Assembly: GCA_027946555.1 (NCBI GenBank)
Contig: JAPEVC010000078.1
Coordinates: 62,001 to 126,000, forward strand
Direction: 5' to 3'
Origin: Gnomoniopsis sp. IMI 355080
Taxonomy: Eukaryota > Ascomycota > Sordariomycetes > Diaporthales > Gnomoniaceae
Length of the DNA: 64,000 bases
In this document: positions 1 to 12,014 of the stretch, in pieces
Numbering within the stretch: the first letter of the stretch is position 1
How the letters are laid out: every line of letters starts with the position of its first letter
Notes under the pieces: model-generated
Told to the model about the DNA's origin: nothing
What the model saw: the letters and a program-made list of their open reading frames with translations, nothing else
Databases searched by the model: none
Made by a program: the position numbers and the translations under genes

Positions 1-639
1 TGCAATGCACGGTGCCAAGAATGCCCCAGAACATGGAACATGGACCATTTGAATACAGTATGTGGCCGTCAAAGTAGGCGGAAAAGAAAGTCAAAAGAAA
101 AGGGAGTAAGTATTAAGAGGCAGGGGTTGCATCAACTAATTACTCTTCTAACAGGAAAATCCGCCGCCCTCGTTTGCTAATGCAAGAAAATTGATTCTAT
201 TTCCGAACGGCGAATGCACATTCACCACTATAAAGCCCTTTTCCCTTGCGGATAGTTGTAACTACCTACCTAGATAGGCAACAGACCTCGTAATCACTGG
301 AAGGCTGAGAGTGAATTACATAACCTTACATACGTATGATCCGCATGCTTCGGCCTTTATATTTGAAGCCGCCTTACATCCCTGGCCGAAAGCATTGTGA
401 TCATAAACCATCAGCGTATAATACCCTAGGCATTCAGAACGAAAATCTAGACTGAACTGGTCTGCACTTGAATCATGGGCCCCTTTCTTCGCTGTGTAGA
501 TTTATCACTAGAGTCATGCTGAACTTGAGTCCACCTAGGCAACTCTGGGAAAATGTGTGTCAAATAAGGGACAGTAACAACATGTATTATGATATCTTCA
601 ACCCGACCTGGCGAGTCCCACAACACTATTTTACTTTCC
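1..639. other. intergenic, left edge
   Basis: No gene is supported here. The stretch lies 3' of the permease that ends at 640. It has a TACC/TAGG-type low-complexity patch near 261-280. Reading frames are short and show no family pattern. Confidence 0.6.
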
Positions 640-2291
640 TCAAAGCAAATATCTGAATAGAGGATTCTCGAAATCAGTCAAGTCAGCTCCGTCATAAGAC
701 GCCTCATCCGCTACACCCTGAGTTGCTGCCGCTGCCTCGTCCCTCTTTTTGTTTCGTCTAGACAGCAACAGTCGCAGTCCAAGAGCAACGCAGATCTGCG
801 CGGTAGCACATGCCATGATCAGCTTGCATCCCGTAGGATACGTAGGTGACTCTTGATCCAGAAAGGCATGCGGTCCAATGATATTGCCGGCACAGTACGC
901 CAGGAATACCAGCGCAGAGCTTGTTGTACGCTTGGTGTAACCACCCAAGTTCGTTGCCGGCATCTGCAACGCAAGAACCAACGATGCCACATAAGACCCG
1001 GAAATATAATAACCCATGAGCACACCTACGTTGTTGGCGTGGCTAGTCCGGTCCAACCAGCCCATGAGGCCAGTGCCGATGATGGTGGGAATAATGTAAA
1101 CTGCCATCACGGTTGTGCGCGCGTTTTTGAAGCGTGAGGCGATGTATGTGCCAGACAAAATCCACACAACTTGAAAGCCGCCTTGAGGAATGCCCAACGC
1201 GGTTGTCTGCAGCGAGCCATGCACAACACCCTTAATGATGAGTTTCCCAAAGTTGGCATACCCACCATTGATGGTCTCGTTCAGAAGCACGAAAAGGAAT
1301 AGTAGCCAGACTTGAGGGTCAATGAGAACCTCACGAACCTGGCCCCATTTAATAGTCTTGTTCAAAATTCCCGTTCGGCCAAGGCGCCCGCGGGCGATGA
1401 GCAAGGCCTTCTCTTCGAGTGAAAAGCGTTTCGCGGACAGAATGCTGTCCGGGAGGCAGAAAAAGAGCAAACAGCCCCAGCACACAGTGATACCTCCACA
1501 AAGGAGGAAAATTGCCTTCCACACCGGGAAAGTGTCAATCTGACCGATGCCATATGTCAAAAGGCCTCCAATGATACTCCCTACGCCATTGCAGCAGTAG
1601 AAGAGACCTGCACGAAACGGTTGCTCCTGTCGAGTGTACCTATCAGGAGTTAACATTTCAGTCATCATGATCATCTATCTAGGTAGAGCAGAGAAGCTTA
1701 CCACATAGCAACTATAAGCATGAAACAAGTCGTAATTGGTGCCTCGAATACGCCGAGAAAAAAGCGACAGGCAGCAAGTCCAGCGAAGTTGTGGCAAGCC
1801 GCAGTGACCATCAGAATCGCTCCCCAGACGGTCACACACCCGCCCACGATTTTGCCCATCCGGGTCTTCTGCACAAGCCACATCCACGGATACTCAGCTA
1901 CCAGGTAGGCGAAGTAGAATATGCTCGTGAACCAACCATATTGGTCCAAAGTAATGCCGGTACTGGTAAGGAGGTCGAAGACGGCGGCGTAGGACATGGC
2001 TTGCTTGTCGATGTATTGCAATACATATGTGCCAGCTAATAGAGGCAGGATGACCAGGTCAATTTTGCGGACAAGGCGCTTGTTCAGGGATTCGTCTGCT
2101 AACAACTCGGTGAGGTAGTCGTCGTGAAAGTTGTGTTCTCTAAGAAACACCTCAGAGGCATCGAGGCTGACGACTTCGCCTGCTGTGACGGATTTGACCT
2201 TCGATATGGACACATTATCATCCAGCCCAGCCTTCTCGAGACTTAGACTTGGCTTCTTTTCCGGGCTCATCTCTGCGTTTTCTGGTGCCAT
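640..2291 (-). CDS. Dal5-type MFS permease (anion:cation symporter family)
   Basis: Two exons, complement(join(640..1639,1702..2291)), give 529 residues. The ATG at 2291 (AAAATGGC context) is chosen because the frame further upstream has no ATG. The 62-base intron starts GTAAGC and ends ATAG, and splicing restores the MWYTRQEQP motif typical of Dal5/allantoate-type permeases after TM6. The N-terminal ~85 residues are hydrophilic, then come about 12 membrane spans (KIDLVILPLLAGTYVLQYID is the first) with a central cytoplasmic loop rich in charged residues. Family members carry small anions or amides such as allantoate, nicotinate, pantothenate or biotin precursors across the plasma membrane with protons. 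The substrate cannot be read from sequence. It is divergent to the carboxylesterase at 3134, with about 840 bases between starts. Confidence 0.9.
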
Positions 2292-3133
2292 TTTACCGGA
2301 ATCATGGGATTGTCTTGAGAAGAGAATTGCTTTGGAGCTCCAAGCTGGGAGGCGAGGCGGGTGAGGGGGAATATCAAGCACATCGAACACTCAGATATCA
2401 AAGACGAGTTACTATGCCTGTTATCAGACTATCCTTGCCACGGCCTATCCAAGCCTGGAACGTGGGTCTGATAATGGCCAGCTATCATCGCGACGGATAA
2501 ACCACGCCCTTATAGCGACGACTGGGCAACTCATTTGTACTAGTCACGACTCTAGTGCTATCTTGCTCAATTGAGCTCTATGAACTTTCGTTTTGGGGTA
2601 TTTATTAAGACTGAGTTCCAGCGCTACGTACCCAGGTACCATGTGTTCAATGTTGTAACGGCGCGGTTGTTGTCCCTGTGCGCTGCGCTTGACCTTGTGA
2701 CACGACAGAGGCCCTACCACGACCCCACCGTCTTATTCTACTACTATTAATTTGGACCTTACCCAAATTAATAATTATCTGGACTAGATACGAGCTACTC
2801 GGGCGGCTGTCAGGCCCCTTATCTTCGTCAATATGCAGGGAGCGGAAGAGGAGTGGAGCCAGGGCATCCGGTTCTCCAACCGGTCCCGGGCAAAGTCTGC
2901 CGGCCGGACATCCGAGCTCGCCTCTGCTTCTGTGAAAATGAAGTTAAGCAGTAGGGGAAATATCTCGCGACACAGGAGACGCTTTTGAAAGGTTGACAAC
3001 TTGGTTTTGAGTCCGGCTATATTTCGTTACTTACCGGAGTTTAGGCGACAGGCGAAGCTCGTCACTCCTGAGGTTCCCTCCCAGAATCACCCCAACAACC
3101 ACATCCGTACCACGCCAATTCAGACCAACTAAC
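2292..3133. promoter_or_regulatory. shared divergent promoter region
   Basis: This gene-free stretch lies between the divergent starts of the Dal5-type permease and the carboxylesterase, so it should hold both promoters. I see no convincing TATA box or named operator. A GTACC-rich patch lies near 2627-2641. Confidence 0.45.
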
Positions 3134-4839
3134 ATGGTCTTGCAAATCGATCCAGCTCGGCCCACGGTCAAGCTGCCTAGCCACGGAAAGGTCGTTGGCA
3201 TTTCCATACCAGAGGAGACTTTACGCCCTCGTCCTGTTGAAGCGTTCCTTGGCATCCCGTACGCCATACCCCCGGTAGGCGAAAGGCGGTTTCGCCCCGC
3301 GGAAAAGTTGCCACCAACTCCGGACAACATCCTCGACGCGTCCAAATATGGCCCCTCAGGTCCAGGAAAGCAGCTTCTTTCAGGAGGCCCTAAGTTGATC
3401 TATAGCGAGGACTGCCTCACAGCAAACGTTTTTCGTCAGGCTGGCAGTGTGGAGGAGGGCAAGTTGTTGCCTGTGGCCATTTACATCCATGGTGGTGCGT
3501 TTAACCGCGGAACAGCGAGTATGCATAACACTGCATCTATGATGGCTTGGTCAGAGGAGCCTTTTCTGGCTGTTTCGTTCAATTATCGGATCGGAGCATT
3601 GGGGTTCTTGCCAAGTGGCTTGTCTGCGAAGGAGGGAGTACTCAATCTAGGGCTCAAGGACCAAATTGTCCTTTTTGAATGGGTGCAGGAGAATATTGAG
3701 GCCTTTGGAGGAGATCGAGATAACGTCACGTTGGTCGGATTGTCGGCTGGCGCGCACTCAGTGAGTTGATACTTTACATGACCTATCCGTGAAAAATAGT
3801 TCCAAGTCCGTGCTAATTCCTGCAACAGATAGGGCACCATCTTATGCACTATTCAGAAGGTGTAAAACCTCTTTTCAACAGAGTCATCATAGAGTCCGGT
3901 GCAGCGACTTCGAGGGCTGTGAGGCCGTACGACGCACCAGTGCATGAGGCACAGTTCAAGGACTTTCTCGCCGCGGCCGGTGTTCCTGCTGATCTTGCCG
4001 AGGACAAAGTCTTCTCCTTCCTTCGATCACAACCCACCGAGATTATTCAAGAAGCCCAGATTGCCGTCTTCGACAAGTACAACCCAAGTTTGAAATGGGC
4101 TTTCCAGCCGGTCATTGACGGTGAAGTCATTCCTCGCCCGCCCTTGGATTCGTGGCGTCAGGGTAAATGGCACAAAGTCCCAATCATGACTGGATTTCAG
4201 CGAAACGAGGGTTCCCTATACGTCAACAAGGCCATGAGCAAATCAAACGAATTTGTGGACTTTTTCAGAAATTTGCTCCCGCTCCTGTCGGAGGAAGATT
4301 TGGCAACCATCGACAAGCTGTATCCCGATCCGGCCACGATATCAACATCACCCTACGTCGAGGACAGGGAGGGTGTGGGTGCGCAGTACAAACGCATTGA
4401 AGCTGCATATGGCCATTACGCCTACGTCGCCCCTGTGAGGCAGACGGGGGAATTCGCGTCTGAATCTGTACCTGTCTACGTATATCAGTGGGCAGCGATC
4501 TCGACCGTGTTGAACGGCGCGCAGCATGCGGATAATATGCGGTACGAAGTCTGCGACCCGAAAGTGATGGCTGTCTCCAAGAATCAGGCGGAGCTGGCCA
4601 AAACACTGAACTCCTATGTCACGAACTTCATCGCCAAGGGAGATCCGAATGCCGGGGGTGGCGAGAAGCCTAGGTGGGGCGTTTACAAAAAGGAAGCACC
4701 CATGGCAATGGTGTTTGGGCTGGATAATGAGGAGCTGATAGGTGGCGGTTTGGGCAAGGCGGCGACGTTTACGGATGATTCGTGGGGGAGGAAAGAGAGT
4801 GAATTTTGGTGGAGCAAGGTCGATCTGTCACAACAATAA
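3134..4839 (+). CDS. type-B carboxylesterase (alpha/beta hydrolase)
   Basis: Two exons, join(3134..3760,3829..4839), give 545 residues. The 68-base intron (GTGAGT...ACAG) falls right after the nucleophile elbow. The alpha/beta-hydrolase marks are in order: an N-terminal FLGIPYAIPPVG block near 39-49, oxyanion-hole HGGAF at 119-123, nucleophile Ser204 in GLSAG, probable acid Glu336 in RNEG, and catalytic His442 in GAQH. This is the cholinesterase/para-nitrobenzyl esterase family, which cleaves carboxylic esters. No signal peptide is visible, so it is probably intracellular, unlike secreted lipases of the same superfamily. The natural ester is unknown. Its position beside a small-anion permease is compatible with a linked uptake and hydrolysis role, but that is inference. 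Confidence 0.92.
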
Positions 4840-5400
4840 GTCACTGGCCTGACAGGCTGGATAAGGAACACCAAAATACACCAGTGGTGGAATGCCACTC
4901 AGTTTGATGACTTGAGCGATATATGGTCCCTGTAAGAAAGATAAGAGTGGACCGGTTCAGTGTGCCGGTTGTGTCTCGGGATGTGGATGAACACTAACGT
5001 GCCATCAAAGGGGTGAGTACAGTACCTGCTAAGGTACTTACCTACTAGGCCATGAAAACCCTCGTGTCGACATCCAACCGTTTGTCTGATCGATATCATG
5101 CGTGGTAATTTTGTACAGTCATGAAGTGTAAGAGCCCACTCAAGTGATTCCGCAGAGCGATATTAGGTAATTTATGCTGTCGGGTCCGCGCGAAGCCCGC
5201 GCCTCCGGCATCACGACTCCGGCCCGGCGTCTTTTTACGGAGCTGTACCGAGACTAACCGGCCGATGCCGGATTTCGTGACGACGAGTCTTTTAGCCTTA
5301 GAAGCCCCGAATGTCCCCTGAATAATATACTTTCCTGGGCAGTGTCCCTTATATTGAGATTCTTCAAGCAAAAAAACCGCTTATAGAGACAAATACTGCC
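4840..5400. other. intergenic, esterase to ACC deaminase
   Basis: No gene is seen. The stretch holds the 3' end of the esterase transcript and the promoter of the ACC deaminase. A GTACTTACCTACTAGG patch lies near 5033-5048. Confidence 0.5.
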
Positions 5401-6661
5401 ATGGCTACCGCCGTCACACTCCCCGAGCCCTTCGCATCGATTCCGCGGTCAACCTTCACCTTTGGCCCGTCACCCATTCAGTCTTTGCCAAATATCTCCA
5501 AGGCCCTCGGAGGAAAGGTCAATGTCTACGCTAAGCGTGAGGATGTGAATTCTGGGCTGGCCTTTGGAGGCAATAAGGTGCGAAAGCTCGAGTATCTGGT
5601 GCCGGAGGCGCTTGAAAATGGATGTGACACGCTGTAAGATACTTTCCGCCTGTACCGGGGTAATCACAGCATTATGAAGGCGAGGCAATTCGATTAATAA
5701 GGATTTCAGTGTCTCTATCGGTGGCGTACAATCGAATCACACCCGCGCTGTTACTGCTGTGGCTGTGGCATCGGGGTTGAAGGCCGCTACCGTTCAGGAA
5801 CATTGGGTGGACTGGACGGACCCAGGTAAAGACAGCCCTCCGCATTGAACTCGTTGACTTTTGGAACATCAATTTCTTACCCTGTCATGATCTTCCAGGG
5901 TACGAGAAAGTGGGCAACCTACAGCTGTCCCGGCTAATGGGCGGTGATGCCAGGCTCGACCCCTCCGAGTTCGGCATCGAGCACAAGACCACCCTCGCCA
6001 AGCTGCAGAAGGAGCTGGAGGGCGCAGGACAAAAGCCCTATTACATTCCTGCCGGTGCATCGGATCACCCTCTCGGCGGCCTTGGATTCGCCAGGTGGGC
6101 CTTTGAGGTAGAGGCTCAGGAGAAGGCGCTGGGTGTCTTTTTCGACACCATCATTGTCTGTGCGGTGACAGGGTCTACTTTCGCCGGTATGATTGCGGGC
6201 TTCAAGCTGGCACAGAAGAACGGGTCGAAGCCGAGAAAGATCATTGGCGTCGACGCTAGTGCGAAGGTTCAGCAGACTTTTGACCAGGTGCTCAGAATTG
6301 CAAAGTTCACTGCTGCAAAGATTGGACTGAGTGAGGACGACATTACCGAGGCAGATGTGAACTTGGACGCGAGGTATCATGCAGGCACTTACGGCATACC
6401 AGGTACGTTTCACTCCGACTCTTTTCGGATCACCCAGATGGATGTCAAGTGAGCTAACATTCTGCAGACGAGCAAACCATTGAGGCCATAAAGTTTGGTG
6501 CCAGTACGGAGGCATTCATCACTGACCCAGTGTATGAGGGTAAGAGCTTGGCCGGTATGATGGATATGATCAAAAAGGGGGAGATAGCCGAGGGAAGCAA
6601 TGTGTTGTATGCGCATCTCGGCGGACAACTTGCACTCAATGCTTACTCGACGATACCCTAA
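5401..6661 (+). CDS. 1-aminocyclopropane-1-carboxylate (ACC) deaminase
   Basis: Four exons, join(5401..5633,5710..5825,5899..6402,6468..6661), give 348 residues. All junctions are GT/AG and in frame. It is a PLP enzyme of the tryptophan-synthase-beta fold. Lys59 in FGGNK is the expected Schiff-base lysine, and SIGGVQSNHTR (80-90) matches the substrate-carboxylate loop with Ser86. Two positions separate true ACC deaminases from D-cysteine desulfhydrases: a Glu after Tyr (here Tyr307-Glu308 in PVYEG) and a Leu in HLGG (Leu335). Both keep the deaminase state. The reaction turns ACC into 2-oxobutanoate and ammonia. In plant-associated fungi it can lower host ethylene. The introns show it is a settled fungal gene, not fresh bacterial DNA. 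It is convergent with the MFS gene, whose stop is only about 108 bases away. Confidence 0.9.
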
Positions 6662-6768
6662 GGCGATGGATGAATTGGCAGCGCGGGCCTAGGTAGAGAT
6701 ATGGAACTCTATATCCACACACTGAGTCACCGCAACCCAGTTCTCAATAATTTGCCCGTAACAACACC

Positions 6769-8979
6769 TCAAGTCATGCTCGAGACCTCTTTCAACTTCG
6801 TATCTGGATCTTGGCTCACGTGCTCCACCGTCGCCTCGACCTTATCCGTCATGAGGTCTTTCACGCCTCTCAAGAAAGCAACTGCTACGATGGCAAGCAC
6901 AACAAATGGGATCACACTCGCCCAAGCCAGTTGATAGGCTTTTGCGTACTGCAGTCTGCTCTCAGTCACTGCTGCAGACCAAACCGCCTCAGTGGCACCA
7001 TCAACACCGGATGTGCCACCAGCTGCCAACGTAGACAGCAGTGCAGCGACACTGGATTCCGGGAGCCCAGCTTGGACGGCTGCATTCGCCACGGCTGGGG
7101 CGTAGTTGCTTGTCAGCCGCCCATTGACGATAGCGTCCAGCACGGCGGATCCGAAGGCACCACCAATGGCGCGGGCAGAGAAGGCCATACCCCTAAACGC
7201 TTGTTGTTAGTGCAACTGTAATCTGACTTGAGGATTTGCAATCGTTGGCTACTTACGTGGCTGTGGAGAGGTACGCATGTGGTGCTGTAAATTGCACGCA
7301 TGCAACGAGGAGTGTCAGCGGCCCGGACTGACCAATGCCCGCTAGAACATTCAGGCCTATCTGAGCATTGTTCCAGCTAGGCTTGATACAGGCATAACAA
7401 ATCGACCTGGATGAGGGTCAGTCGCTGGCTGTCTACCTAGGTATGTAGCGAGTAACGGTATGTACTAACACAACGAGGAAGATGGTAAACGTGACGAGCA
7501 GCGGTGTCTTCAAGTCTTTGTACACTGTCGCGTACCAAGTGATGGGGATAGACGCAAACATCGTCAGCAAACTATAGCTGAGTTGTCGGATAGAGATAGC
7601 CCAAGAATCGGTTTGAAATCCAAGATTGAGTACGATTTGAGGGACAACCGAGTTGACCGCACTGTAAAAGATCCAGCCCTCAACGGCAAAGGCAAAGGTC
7701 GACAGTGCAAAGTTGGCATTCTTCTTGAAGAACACATGAGCCAATAGGCCATCCGAGCGACCTTTCCACTCTATTATAACAAAGCTGTTAGAGGGACAGA
7801 CTCCATCTCTGGCGAGGCAGACTTACCGTATGCGCCAAACACAACCAATAATGCTAAGCCTAATGCTAGAGGCGCGGCCACGTGGGGGTTCGACCAGTTG
7901 TAGGCACCACCAGCCCAATCCAAAGCGAGCAGGAGCAAAGTGGCACTGCATACGAAGAGGACCGAACCGATAGGATCACAGGCCCAAATGTAGTGGCTCA
8001 CAGACATTTTCGGGTAGTCCACATTTTTCGGTGGCCAGTAGAACAGGAGCAGCCCCAGAGAGGTAGCTCCATGGAATGCTGCTTGCATCCAGAAGATGTA
8101 TCGCCAGCCATCACTGCTGACATTGGTGACGGCACCAGCACCGAGTCCTCCGATACTTTGACCAAAGTCAGCTGGACGTAATCAAACGAGGGTTGGTAAG
8201 ATGACTGACAGTCCTCCGACCGCTCCGCCCATAAAAGAGAATCCATTGGCGACGGCTCTGTATTTCAAGGGAAGGATCTCCGAGGGGATTGCCTGGACGA
8301 TACTGATTGTAGAAAGTGTAGTACCAATGAGGACTCCTCCGCCAATGAGCATGCTCATGTTTGTGGCCTTTGCTGATATTATAGCGCCGACGAAGGCAAT
8401 CAGGGGCGGGACGGAGGCGAGATATTTCCGGTCTAGAACATCAGACAGTCTCCCCACGATGGGAGAGAGTACACTTTGCATCAATAGCGGTCCCTGAATG
8501 ATAAATGACACTGTCAGTCACCCACGTCTGCGGTTTCGAGCGTTGGAGGTGGATGAGGACAAACTTGGATGATCCATCCTGAAATGGAAGACTCTCCTAA
8601 GTCTCGAACGATGAACGCAATGACTGAGCCGGCCGCAACGACTACGAAGACTTGACCCATAATACTGCGAAATGTAAGTATGTAAAGTCAATGGCCCGTG
8701 CTGGTATCTCGGGAAAAGCGGGCTGGCTCACGCAAAACAGGTAATGAAGACGACGAGCTGCGTATAATCTCGTTAGGCCAAACAGTCTGAACACCAAAGA
8801 GTCTGTTGCTTGAGTCGACGTACCCATGATCTCCAGCTCAAATTGATATGTGCACCTTCCAGAGCCTCTTGTTCGATCGGGGTTACCACGTCTGGACGTA
8901 TTCCAGATTTCCGTTCATCAGAGCTTTGCCAGTCCTGATGAACGGCGGTCGGCCCGTCCGCCTTCGATATTGAGTCCAT
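6769..8979 (-). CDS. TRI12-type MFS efflux transporter (14 TM)
   Basis: Eight exons, complement(join(6769..7192,7257..7406,7470..7770,7827..8155,8210..8493,8565..8664,8732..8757,8824..8979)), give 589 residues. The ATG is at 8979, and the second coding exon is only 26 bases. Seven introns of 54-71 bases keep frame throughout. The protein has a polar N-terminus and INLSWRSW leading into TM1. It then shows SPIVGRLSDVLDRK (MFS motif A), RAVANGFSFMGG, GWRYIFWMQAAFHG, and a late block ATGMAFSARAIGG before a short charged tail. This pattern fits the drug:H+ antiporter-3 group that includes trichothecene (TRI12), fusaric-acid and siderophore pumps. The cargo is unknown. The acceptor at 8156 is AAAG with a CTGAC branch 10-15 bases upstream. 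The nearer CAG would break the frame. Confidence 0.88.
7434..7443. repeat. TACCTAGGTA palindrome inside an intron
   Basis: An exact copy of the dispersed decamer lies in the third intron, in transcript order from the 3' end the second (7407-7469), of the efflux MFS gene. Confidence 0.65.
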
Positions 8980-10332
8980 TGTTAGTCGCAAGCACGTGGT
9001 GCGTGACACATGAGATAAAGTCAAGATTTTAAAGTTACAGTATCGTGAGTCAAGAGCCCATTCGTGCTACAAGACGCGGGCAGGAATATAAATATGTACC
9101 CCGGAATTACCCCAGAATGCGGGGTGCCCATGGGGAATGCCTGTCAACTTCAAGTCTGGAGCCGGACCCAGCGAGCTGGGTCGGCAGATACGACAGTGCG
9201 TTTGGCCATGGGCCTAACCATTGCGTTTTGAGTTTCAGTCGTCCCATGGTTCGTCACGTATGAGAAGCTAAGGGGAAATGAATAGCCTAGGACCCGTGTC
9301 ATTTAGTAGGTACCTATAGGTATGCCGCGGACAGTCAACGAGGTAGAACTGAAGCTGAACAAAGGCTCACAGTCTCGCAGCCCCCTATATCGTCGGCTAT
9401 ACGTCTAACCGGAAAGACGGAGCTTTGCCCCGCTAAGATAAGCCACAACATAACTAGATCCAGATCAAAGCGGTGGCCAGTCCTACTAAGTACTAGGATG
9501 GCCTGAAGGCTGAGGGTCCCTTAGGCACATTGCTCACATGGTCGACGTCCATCATCCCGAGTGGTCAAAAGTTCTGACGATTACGACGACAGGTTCCACT
9601 CCGTAGTGTCCAGCTTCTCCCCTGAGGAGGATACAGGGTAGTAAACTACGAGTCTATGGAAAGCATCAAAGCATCTCGATACCCTTACCTCGAGCGCAGA
9701 AAGTCTCCTTATTTTGTTGCCGGAGATCTTGTGTAAAGTGCGTTTGCTTCTCAAACAGACATTATCAAGATTTCCAAATGAAAAAGCAAATACCTCCAGG
9801 CTCGCTTGAACATATTCCTAGACTGAGGACAAAGACACCAAGAAGAGGCGCGCATAAAAGAACACTGTTGATACCGAACGATTGAGCTGCCAAAAGAGGC
9901 GCGGCTTTGTGGGCGTCTCAGCAGCCTTGGCTAAGGGTGCAAGGGAAGATTTCGAATGACTTCTAGAAGAACGAAGGAAGTTTCCATGAGGAATGAGATG
10001 TTAGTTCTGGCCGTGATGACCGCCTTTTTGTGGAGCTGGAGCTCTTAATCATGGGTGAAAGGAAATCAATGAGAAAGGATGCAACACAAACACTTCTGAC
10101 AATGCAGCTGGAACACCTTGAACACTCGAAAAGATTCTTTGGACGATGTTTGGATCCATATATCATATCTGGGTCTTTTCCCCTGTCGGAAATGTAATGT
10201 ATTGAATCAGCCTAACCATACGAAGACTTTCCCGCTGCCCTCCATCACCACTCGTCTAGATCACTGCGCCATATTTCGCAGTCATTCAACTACTCGAATA
10301 TAGCAGTTGGTCAGCGGACAAGTCATCCTGTC
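8980..10332. other. intergenic, 1.35 kb
   Basis: This is promoter space for the divergent efflux MFS gene (start 8979) and the Myb-like gene (start 10333). No coding frame shows a family pattern. A GTAGGTACCTATAGGTA patch lies near 9306-9322. Confidence 0.5.
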
Positions 10333-11112
10333 ATGTGTTTCCAAATCATCCCCATGTGTCCAGCTTGCGAGGAGCCCAGTGGTCTCGGCGAGGAGATCAT
10401 CTTCGCCGAAGACGTCTGCAGCGGCAACTGCGAAGGCGACGACGTTGTCGGCACCACCACTCGCCTGATGACACAGGCCGAGGTCGACAACCCAGACTTT
10501 GAATGCCTCACACCTGGTTGCGTCAACGTCGTCAGCCCATTGTCTGCCGACGAGGAGGACGCCGAGGTGGAGGGTGCTCGGGACCATGCGAAGCGGTTCT
10601 TGAGGGCGAAGCATGAGAACTGCCTATCGCTCTGCATCTTGCCGTTCTACGAATCCCCAAGCCCTGGCTTTCAGGTAAGCCATCATATTGTAATATTGTT
10701 CAAATTGGAGATAACGCTGATGGTCACGTAACAGTCACCTTCCGACTCCGACTCGGCTCCTCTAAGTGCTCCACCGACCGCAAAGCAACCACCCCGACAC
10801 GGTGGAAGACAAGCGAGGCCCTGGTCAAAGGTATACTGATTTACATGCTCAAGATTGCCGTAAGACTTCGAGATTGGCTGATAAAACTTGACAGAAACGT
10901 GGCAAGCCTTGGAACTTGGAAGAGGAGACTGCTTTGTGGAAGCTGAGACGACGAGGCATGGAATTCGACGAGATCGCGGTAAGTACAGAGGCATTATTGA
11001 TTCATGATTATCTCGTCTGATTTTACCACAGAAGCAGATTGATCGAACGGAACGAGGCTGCTATGACCGGTACAACAAGCTTCGTAACGAGGGATTCGGC
11101 CGAAGTCGCTGA
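10333..11112 (+). CDS. Cys-rich protein with C-terminal Myb/SANT-like domain
   Basis: Four exons, join(10333..10674,10735..10830,10895..10978,11032..11112), give 200 residues. All introns are phase 0, 53-64 bases long. The first ~100 residues carry paired cysteines (CPAC, CSGNC, a C...C pair near 59-64, and HENCLSLC), which may bind zinc. A Pro/Ser-rich linker follows. The last ~50 residues read KPWNLEEETALWKLRRRG and then a second helix with RGCYDRYNKLR, which is the tryptophan-spaced pattern of a single Myb/SANT helix bundle. Such fungal proteins are usually nuclear and may bind DNA. I recognise no named orthologue. The start is the first ATG in frame; an upstream non-coding exon cannot be excluded. 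Confidence 0.72.
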
Positions 11113-12014
11113 ATGCCACCAATTGCAGCAACATAGCGCCCCATATCTTTGCATTCCTCAGCCAGTCTAGGAGACGAGCTAAACATCCGACGGAGACCAA
11201 ATTTGGGAAACTCGCAGGATCTGCCTGCACTAGGCATGGATTGACTTACTCGTTTGGAACCATGGGCGAACTTCATTCGTCTTTTAAGATTGGGTGTCAT
11301 CATGACTGGTCTTGTGAGACAGAGAAGGAAGGATATGTTGGTTGACAGCATTGTCATAAGATGAAGATTGCGGTAAACAATGGGTTTTTATTTGGGAATC
11401 CGGACGTTCGGTCACTTATTTGCAGGAGTTTCAAGGTTTGTATGGGATAATTGGCGACCTGTCTACATGCGGACCTACCGACCTAACGAGAATAGTACAT
11501 AATGGACCAATCCAGACACAACATGACTCTTTCAAGGAACGGTCATGACTTAGCATCTCATTTCACATTGACAGTGGACCCAACAAGTCAGTACTCCAGC
11601 TTTGTGGGGCATCTGGACAGACGGACCCTTTGCTTTTATTAGAGACACCTTCCGGCTTATCTTGAAAGTATACGACAGTGCGTTGTGGCAAAGCTGTCTC
11701 ACATTCGAACCAGCGTATTTAGTTGAACCCACCCTCCCAAATGACCTTGTTGAAAGAAAAAAGACAACTCGAGCAGTTCCAGCAGTTTACATGCGTTTCG
11801 GTTCGCCCTCATATACTACGAGATCCACCCTCGAATCTCTAAGACATTACTCCCGGTTGATAAACCCAGCAGCTCACGATTTTTCTTCTTTCTGTACTTT
11901 TGTCAATATCAGCTCAATCCCCAGTTGCCTGCACGCTCATGGAGTTCTCTATCGCCAGGAACAACCTTGTGCGCGAGGTAACTTGTGTGTCACCAGATCG
12001 TAGCTTATGGGCAA
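11113..12014. other. intergenic, 0.9 kb
   Basis: This stretch lies between the 3' ends of the convergent Myb-like gene and the Zn2Cys6 regulator. Short frames exist but have no ATG-led family pattern. Nothing else is seen. Confidence 0.5.
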
